DNA of 64,000 nt from Edolisoma coerulescens (Eukaryota > Chordata > Aves > Passeriformes > Campephagidae). This document shows, piece by piece, positions 35,101 to 44,100 of the stretch. The notes beneath the pieces are model-generated. The model did no database searches, was not told where the DNA came from, and saw nothing but the letters and a program-made list of their open reading frames with translations. Every line of letters begins with the position of its first letter. Position 1 is the stretch's first letter. Made by a program: the position numbers and the translations under genes. The DNA lies in assembly GCA_013397115.1 (NCBI GenBank), contig VWZW01002459.1, positions 108,013 to 172,012 on the forward strand, given 5' to 3'.

Positions 35101-38100
35101 CCAGAGCTGGCCCTGCTGCAGCCCCGAAGTGCTCTCCGTGCTGTGCAGCCAAGTCCCCTGATGGGTCCCTGCAGGGCTCCGCAGCTGAAATCCCATCACA
35201 TTCCTAATGGCCTTAACAGGGACAGTGACAAGGATGTGCAGGCTGCCCTGGAGGGGTCTGGATGGAGAAGGGGCATTCCACAGGTGGTTCTCACCCCAAG
35301 GATCTGCTCCTTGGGTGCTGCCCATGGCCAGGCAGGAGGTTTGAGGAGTTAAAAGCCCCTGAGCTTGGTGCTTGCTGTCCCAGACACCTCCAAGTGTGGT
35401 TTAAGGGCTGGCAGGAGTTTCTAAGAGCCAGGCAGGGACACCTTCCACTATCCCAGGGTGCTCCAAGCCCCATCCAGGCTGGCCTTGGACACTGCTAGGG
35501 ATCCAGGGGCAGCCACAGCTTCTCTGGGCACCCTGGTTTTGGGATTGCCCCGACCAATATCCAGGACCTTGCTGACGTCAAGCACAGAAAAAAAGCTTTG
35601 GCAATGAGAAAAGGAGACCTGGAGGGGACTGTCAGGGGAAGAGGGGCAGCGTCAGCATACCCAGTGTCAGGGTCAGGTAAGAGAGAGCTGGAGAGAGCAG
35701 TTCCTGTCCAGGCACCCCACGGACTCCCTGCTCCACCAGGGAATGCTGCGGCCCCTCAGGGCGGGGTGGCCTCTCTAAATCCCAGTGTCACAAGATCCTG
35801 CCAGGGCTCTGCGCCCACAGCTCTCTGTCCTGAGCCCTGAGGCTGTGCTGGGGTTGATATTTGGCTCCTCATGTCTTACAGCGAGGCTTTTCCAAGGGTT
35901 TCCCGAAGCATTCCTAAGCCATTCCTATTCCAGGGCCTGCTGTTCAAACGGAGCCCAGCCTTCGGCAGCCATCCCACACCACAAGGACCTTCTCATTCCC
36001 GAAAAAGCTGCTGCTGCTGCCCCGACGTGGGGAACTGGGGCTTTGCGTCCATCTAACCCAGGGGGTTGTGCTGCCCTGCACAGCACCTGGGACTATGGAA
36101 AATCCCCCAGCACAGGACAATGAGCTTTGAGCATCTCCGTGCACATCCCAGAGGCTGGGGAGGGCAGCCACACATCCTGGGATAACCAGGGCTGAGGGCA
36201 TGGCCCAGGGACAGCAGAGTGGTCTGGAGCAGGTGGAGTGAGGCAGAAAAGGAGGTGTGGGAAGAGAGGGGGAGGCTGAGGGGCAGGGGTGGCACTGGGG
36301 GCTCTGTGACCCCGCTGTCACTGGGCTCCGGGGCCGTGCTGGCTGCAGGAGCTGTGCCGTGACTCATGCACACACCACTGCTCACTGCTCCGGCTGTAAA
36401 TTTAGAAACTCTTGTGTGGAGCAATTTTGGGAGATGGTTCAATTCAGAAATACTTCTGCTGTTGTCAGATTTTTTTTTTTCTCTGCTCCCCTTCCCCCTC
36501 CTCATCCCTTCTCTCACTCCGTTTTTTTTTTTCCCTTTATTTCCCACTTCCTATGAATGAAAAAACCCTCAGAATATCTCTTCAGACACACACCTGACCT
36601 TGCGTGCTGCCAGGGAAGGACAGGTAGAGCCAAAGGTCCTGGCAGCCCTGCGTCATTGGGGACAATGTGGTGGCAACACCTGGGTCAGCACAGGGGGAGG
36701 TGACAGGGACCTCCTGGAGCATTCCCGCTCTGGCTGGCGGATGCAGAGGGGTTGCTATGGCTTTGCCCCGGCAGGGAGCACATTCCCCTGCCCATGGAAT
36801 CATGAGCCCTGAGCTCTGGCTTGGTGTCCCCCACAACTGGGTCCCCTCTGAGCACGAGGGGACACCAGGTGACACCAGGGTAACCCTGGGTGCTGTCGCT
36901 GTCTGCAGGAGCTACAAGGTCCGGTTCAACAGCGTCTCCTCCTACTCGGATGCACGGAAATCCTCCAGCGATGGCCCTGACTCCAGGGACAACTTTGAGA
37001 GCACGGGGCCCCTGGCAAACGTCAGGTACAGGGGCAGGGCGGGGAACAGGGCAGGAGCCGGTGCTGCGCAGAGCCCGTCACTCCCACCTCACCCTGAGGT
37101 GTTTGGGCGATGTGCCGACCCCTCCAGGCTGCTGTGGGTGGTGGTGGCACAGGAGGGGACACGCCAGCGTCCCTCCCAGCTGGGCAGCCACAGCCGAGCC
37201 CCTCTCCACAGGTTCTCCGTGTTCGGGCTGGGCTCCCGCGCGTACCCTCATTTCTGCGCCTTCGCCCGCGCCGTGGACACGCTCCTGGAGGAGCTGGGCG
37301 GAGAGAGGATCCTCCGCATGGGAGAGGGCGATGAGCTCTGTGGCCAGGAGGAGTCCTTCAGGACCTGGGCCAAGAAGGTCTTCAAGGTAACCTGCGGCTG
37401 CCCTGGGGCTCCAGGGAGGAGCAGGGGGGAGAAGGACAGAGTTGGAGGTGGATCCGAACCCAGCCTCCCCTTCCCTGCACTGGGACACTCCGGCACCACC
37501 CCAGCCCACAATAAAGAGGTTGGACCTGACCCTCTGGTTTGTGTTGACCACCAAAAGGTCACCAACGTGTTGAATTCCTGCGTTATCCCAGATATCCGGG
37601 AAGGAGAGCACCACGAGACGTGCCCATGGTACAGCCCTACAATTCTGGGGACTCCTTCTCCACGAGGGTTGGGACAAGGGGGGGTCAGCGGGGGTCGGGG
37701 AGGTGCCTGAGGGCCTGGTGCGTGCTGCAGGCAGCGTGTGACGTGTTCTGCGTGGGAGACGATGTCAACATTGAGAAAGCCAACAACTCCCTCATCAGCA
37801 ACGACCGCAGCTGGAAGAGGAGCAAGTTCCGCCTGACCTACGTGGCCGAGGCCCCGGAGCTCACACAAGGTACGGGCGGGCTCACCTGGGGGGCTCTGGC
37901 TGTGGGGCAGACGGAGAAGACACGGGGGCAAAGGGGCCAAACCCCCTTTTTTGTCTCTGTTGAATTCCTAGCATTTCAGCCCTGCCTTTCCCCCATCTCA
38001 GGCCCAAGGAGCAGCCTGTGACGGTCCCAGGCCCCTCCGGCCGGTCCCTGTCTGTGTCTGTAACAGAGATGTTTGGATAGGATCTGCTCTCCCTCCTCCT

Positions 38101-41100
38101 GACCCTGTTTTGTGAAGCGAGGAGATGGAAATCTGGGATCTTTCCAAGCTTATTTTGCCCAGTGCTGCTCCACCGAGCGTTGCGGAGCAAAGGCAGGTCC
38201 AGCCCACGGACACCTGGCCCCTCAGCACGGCTCCTGCAGCGCAGGATCTGCTGCACCGGCTCGGCTCTTCCCAAATCCAGGCGCTTTGCTGCCAGCCAGG
38301 TGGCACTGGCAGCGAGAGGAGCCTGTGGGCAGCGTGAGGGCACAGCCCTGAGTCTCTTTGGGGTGGTTTTGGAGACTTCCTCGGTCACTAAAGGGACACG
38401 TGCTTGGTGTCACCCCTGGTGTTCCTGACCCCTCGGGCTCGCAGGAGGGAGGTCAAACACCTGTGCTCAGCTCTGGTCTTAAGGGCAGAATCCACATTGA
38501 TCCTACAAAAGCCAGAAGCATTGGCCATGCTCTGCTGAACCCCTTCCCTGGCTCTTTTCCTCCTCAGGACTGTACAGCATCCACAAAAAACGCGTCTATG
38601 CAGCCCGGCTCCTCACGCGCCAGAACCTGCAGAGCCCCAAGTCCAGGTAGGAGATGCCGCTGTCCCGGGAGCTGAACCCACACTGGGCGCACCCAAAACA
38701 GTCCTACAAATGGTCCTTGAGTCCTGGATGCTCCACGGAATCCACTTTTGGGCAAATCACGACTGGAAGCCACTGGAGGGTGTTCCCAGCCTCTGTGCGC
38801 AGTGAAATCCCTGCTGGGGCCTCCCTCAGCCTGTGGGATGGGGCGGCAGCAAAGGATGGATAAAATCGCTGAGCAAGGGGTTAAATTGTTTTTTCCCCTT
38901 TTAAAAAGTCCCCAGGGTGAGTCAGGGGGTGCTGCAGTGTCCCTTCTCCCTGCTGTGACCTTGGTGACACGGCCACCACAGCTTGGACGTGCCACCACCA
39001 CTGCCCAGCGCACCAGCAGCTCCCAAGGCCAGGGCTCCGCAATTCCCTGAAGGATTCCCCCAAACCTCTTCTTCCTGCTTTTCCTCCTTCCCCTGCAGCC
39101 GCCTGACGATTTTCCTGCGCCTGCACACCAACGGGCACCAGGAGCTGCAGTACCTGCCTGGGGACCACCTGGGCGTGTTCCCAGGGAACCACGAGGACTT
39201 GGTCAATGCCCTCATAGACAGGCTCGAGGATGCCCCTCCGGCCAACCAGCTGGTGAAGGTGGAGCTGCTGGAGGAGAGGAACACGGCTCTAGGTAACCAG
39301 GGGGTGCAGCTGGCCTCTCTGCTCCTTTCCCAGCTCCTGAAGTTCTTGTAGCTCCTCAGGGAGAAATCCCCAGGAGAAATAATTTGCCGTCTCCCTGCTG
39401 TGTTTGCCTGGGTTGGGAGCGCCTCCTTCATCCCTGCTCTGCCCAGAGCCAGTGCCCGTCTGCACTTGGGATGTGGAGCGGGGATTTGAAGGATGGGCAG
39501 GGCCCTGGGGGTGATATTCCATGGAAAAAGTAGAGGTGTTTATACTCACTTAGGAAGGGCAGTGTCTAGGACTGGGAAGAGGAGCAAAGGGATCTTGGGA
39601 TCCCAATGCCGCATTTCCGGGATAACTCCGATTCCCTACTGCCATGCACGGTGTAACTGGAGATGGAAACCCCTAATCCAGTGTCTCGGGGGAAGATGAA
39701 AACCAGGATTTTCCCACCTCGGCCTGATGCCAGGCTTGTGCTGGATTCCCTCCTGGCAGGTGTCATCAGCAACTGGACAGACGAGAACCGTGTCCCACCC
39801 TGCACCATCTTCCAGGCCTTCAAGTACTACCTGGACATCACCACCCCTCCCACGCCGCTGCTGCTGCAGCAGTTTGCTCTGCTGGCCACCAGTGATAAGG
39901 AGAAGAAACGTCTGCAGGTGCTCAGCAAGGTAAAGAGCCCCAGCCCCAGGTTCTGCAAGGCCCTGGGGACAATCATAGCCCCAGCCAGGGCATTTCATCC
40001 CACGCTGTGTTAGGCCGAGTCCCTCCCCCTGAGCAGGGCTCAGGGTGCCTTCACTGCCACCCAGCTTTGCCATGGAACTGGTGGGACATCACTCAAGGCA
40101 CCTGGAAAAGGTGGATCCTGCAGCTCTCTCCTTCCTCCCTCCCTCTTTCCCAGGGCTTGCAGGAGTACGAGGAATGGAAGTGGTCCAAGAACCCCACGAT
40201 TGTGGAGGTGCTGGAGGAGTTCCCCTCGGTGCAGATGCCCTCCACGCTGCTGCTCACCCAGCTGCCCCTCCTCCAGCCTCGCTACTACTCCATCAGCTCG
40301 TCCCCAGAGATGTACCCAGGAGAGGTCCACCTCACCGTGGCCGTGGTGTCCTACCGCACCCGAGGTACCGTGCCAGGGTTGGGGCTCTGGGGAAAAGCAG
40401 CAGCAGCAGCAGCACAGGGGCAGCCCCACAAAATCTCCGGCAGGGAGATGCTGTTTGAAAGCCTCTAACCAGATTCCCTCACACCATGGCACTGCTGTCC
40501 CATGGCATAGGGAGTGGTGGTGACAGAGATGTCACTTCTGGGGAAGGTACAGAATCCAAGCTCCATGTGGGATTCTGTTTGTCCAACCCAAAATCCACAT
40601 TCCTGGTAGCCAAACATCAGCACCTGTGCAAGTACTGGTGTGTCCAAGCATGGCCATGGTGGAGATGGACACGGCACTGGTGTGTCCAAGCCACTGGTGT
40701 GTCCAAGCATGGTCACGGTGGAGATGGACACAGCAGTGGTGTGCCCAAGCATGGCCATGGTTGAGATGGACACAGCACTGGTGTGTCCAAGCATGACCAT
40801 GGTGGAGATGGACACAGCCCTGGTGCTCTGCAGAACACAGGGAGGACAGTGGAGCTGCCATGGAGGGTTTGGGTCGGGGAGCATCACGATGCTGCTCCTG
40901 CCAAAAAGGTCCAAAGGAGAGCTGGGTGCTTCCTAAGGATCGTGGAGGTCTGGCTATGCCAGGCCTGGGTCCTGGGGAGCTCCACAGGAGGATTCAAGTG
41001 CCAAAGTCTGCCAGGTTCCTGGAGAAGGGATGCTGAGATAGGAAATGTTCCAGGGAGGTGTTCACGCAGGATGCAGCAGGGAGGGTTTCAGGAAGGAAAG

Positions 41101-44100
41101 CAGAGTCCTTGGGCCATGTGCCATGGACAGACCTCCTTCCCTCCCTTCCCAGATGGAGAGGGACCAATCCACCACGGAGTCTGCTCCTCGTGGCTCAATC
41201 GGATCCAGACGGATGAAGTGGTGCCCTGCTTTGTACGAGGGTGAGTGGCCCACGTGGGGCCAGGGCTGAGGAAGAGGGGGTGAGGCCCCTTGCAGGATGA
41301 GCTCTCTGCCCTCGATTGTTGTCACAGCAGGATAAAACAGGGCCGAGTTTGTGAGTAAATGGTTCCCCTTTGGGAGCAATTCCGCACAAAAATGTCACTT
41401 CCTGGGATTTCACCTCATTTTCTCCCCCTCGCTCTCTGGGAGGTGTCTCAGCTGGCTGTGGGCAGAGTTGAGAGAACACCCTGCTTGTGTTTAACTGGAT
41501 CTCTGATGTGTGCAGGGCGCCCGGGTTCCACCTGCCCCAGGACCCCCAGGTGCCCTGCATCCTCATCGGCCCCGGCACCGGCATCGCCCCTTTCCGGAGC
41601 TTCTGGCAGCAGCGGCTCTTCGACATCCAGCACAAAGGTGGGGCCGTCCTGCTCCTCCCCTCGGAGAGATTTTGGAAGCCCTGGGCTGGGGGTGGAGGGA
41701 TGGGGGTCCCATCCCACCAGCGTTGTCCCAGCGGGTCTGGAGGGTGGTGGCTTGTGCGAATCAGGTGCTGGGGTGCTCTCCAGCTGAGTGCTGTCCCCAT
41801 CCTGTCCCCAGGGCTAAAGCCCTGTCCCATGGTCCTGGTGTTCGGCTGCCGGCAGTCCAGGATCGACCACATCTACAAGGAGGAGACGCTCTTTGCCAAA
41901 ACCCAAGGTGTCTTCAGAGAGCTGTACACGGCCTATTCCCGGGAACCGGACAAACCAAAGGTGGGCACGGCCCCGGGAATGCCGGGCAGCGCTGGGTGCC
42001 CACAGGGAGCCAGCAGGGCGTGGAGAGGCTGATTCCTGGGCACAGCCGTGGTCACTCAACCCTGGGGCGCATAAATATGCAGGATTGGCCCTTCCCAGTG
42101 ATCAGCATTCCCAGGGCGTGTCCCCATCCTGGTGCCAGGCTGAATGTGTGCCCGGGCTGCTCCTGCAGGTGGGAGAAGATGAGGGAATGGAATGGAATGG
42201 AATGGAATGGAAAAGGAAAAGGAAAAGGAAAAGGAAAAGGAAAAGGAAAAGGAAAAGGAAAAGGAAAAGGAAAAGGAAAAGGAAAGGGAAAGGGAAAGGG
42301 AAAGGGAAGATGTCCCCCAGTGGGGTGGCCCAGAGCCAGTGCAAATTCCTGCCCCAAATTCCCACCAGGACCCGAACAGGCCTGCCAATGACAGATACGG
42401 TGCAGGTGCGACCATGCAAGAGCAGAACGATGCCCTGCTGCTGTCCCCGTCTCTTCTTTGTCACTGTGGGTGCTGCGAGGCACAGCTGTGTCCCCCAAAG
42501 AGGGGTCACCTCTCCCTGCTGTCCCCAGGGTGGGACAGGGCTGAGAAACCGGACTTAATCCCAGCTCCCTCCTCTTCCTCCTCCTGGTCCCTCAGAAATA
42601 CGTGCAGGACGTGTTACAGGAGCAGCTGGCCCAGACCGTGTTCAGAGCGCTGAAGGAGCAGGGAGGCCACATCTACGTGTGCGGGGATGTCACCATGGCC
42701 GGGGACGTCCTCAAGACCGTGCAGCGCATCGTGCGGCAGCAGGGCCAGCTGTCGGCCGAGGAGGCTGGAGCCTTCCTCAGCAAGCTGCGGGTGAGTCGCG
42801 TCTGCAGCGTGACCCCGCCACCTGCGTGTGGCACCGCCGCCACCCCCTGCCACGGGCGCTGCACCTGCTGCCTCCTCCCGCCCGCCGAGGTGACGGCTGC
42901 CCCCGCCGGGGTCGGGAGGGTGACATTCCGAAGGCTGGCGTGCCCAGGGAGGTCGCTCGGCTCCCATGAGGAGCGTGCCGAGCGCCGGTGCCAGCGCTGC
43001 TGGGCAGCCCTGGCAGGGCTCGTTCACCCTGAAAGGTGTCTCTGTCAGAAATTGGGTTCATCAGGGTGTTTGGTGGGTCCCCCTCCCAATCTCTCTGTCT
43101 CTGTTCCCCTGGCCAAGCGCAGATGGTGCAGCTGAAGCTTAAATGAGCTTGGTTTGGGACATGGGCCTGAGGATGGATGCTGGAACAGCTCTGCTCCTCC
43201 CGAGGAGGAGATCTCAGCACCATTCCCATGGGATTACCCCTCCTGAACCATGTCCCCACCTCCATCCAGCCCCCAAGGGATCCCAGAGCCACTGGTTGTC
43301 CACAGGCTGCCTTTGGGCTGCTTGTGCCCCTGCCAGCTGGGAATTTCCAGCAGCTAAGGGGGTCTAACGCACGGAGCAGCTCCATGGTGTGACCTTGGGA
43401 AGGTCATTCCACCCCCTCCGTCCCATCCCAAACCCTATCCTGTGTGTTTGGTGCCTCCCCACCACACAGGGTTTTGCTGGGGCTGGCACCGGCCATTTAC
43501 AAATCCCTGTTTCTTCCCCGTGCCCCTCTGCCAACCCTCTCCCCCAGGATGACAGCCGGTACCACGAGGATATTTTTGGAGTCACCCTGCGCACGTACGA
43601 GGTGACAAACCGCCTTAGATCTGAGTCCATCGCGTTCATCGAGGAGAGCAAAAAAGACACGGATGAGTGAGCTGACACGTTCATTTTAACCCCTGCAGTC
43701 ACCTCGTGGGCTGAGGGATGGGGAAAGGGTGGGAAAGGATGGGAAAGGGTGGGAAAGGGTGGGAAAGGGAGCTTTAACTTTTGTGCACGTGTGGTCCTTG
43801 GAGGAGAGGCTGAGGAAGGCACTGGATTGTTGTTCTGGAAGCCTCTGGAATAGCTGTCACCTCTCTAGGATAAATCCCCCCAGCTTCCCAAATTATGGCA
43901 CGGATGTGCTCAGACCTGACAATCCCACCCAAAGGGGAGGCAAAGGAAAACAGCCCTTCCCACTGTCTGCTTCCAGGCTGGAAAAACCCATGGGAAGGGG
44001 TGACTCTCCCCAGCTGCAGGGGGGCCTGGCTGGCTCCAGGTGTTCAGCTCTCCATGCCCGTTCAGGAAAGATCCAGAGATTTATTCTCCCTGCTGTTGTA

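Larger units (their letters stand above)
34228..36908 (+). other. NOS1: NOS1 intron 16 (2.7 kb)
   Basis: Donor GTAAGA, acceptor TCTGCAG. It has a C-rich near-repeat at 34236-34313, an antisense CR1 (35429-35538), a diverged direct repeat pair (34789-34873 and 36086-36170) and T-rich runs at 36470-36540. I found no exon with the right phase that resembles the mammalian nNOS-mu insert. Confidence 0.85.

Noticed and set aside
35871..36056. Possible nNOS-mu exon after the acceptor-like TGTCTTACAG at 35881
   Set aside because: The open frame has no donor in the needed phase and no similarity to the mammalian insert.
42192..42653. Open frames rich in Lys-Glu or Phe-Pro repeats over intron 26
   Set aside because: They are translations of the GGAAT/GGAAAA microsatellite and run into the real exon 27 in the wrong frame.
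43548..43670. TGA at 43668 as the true end of NOS1
   Set aside because: The stop lies within a strong GTGAGC donor, and a phase-matched acceptor at 44618 gives the conserved EVF-S tail. The TGA would be used only if the intron is retained.
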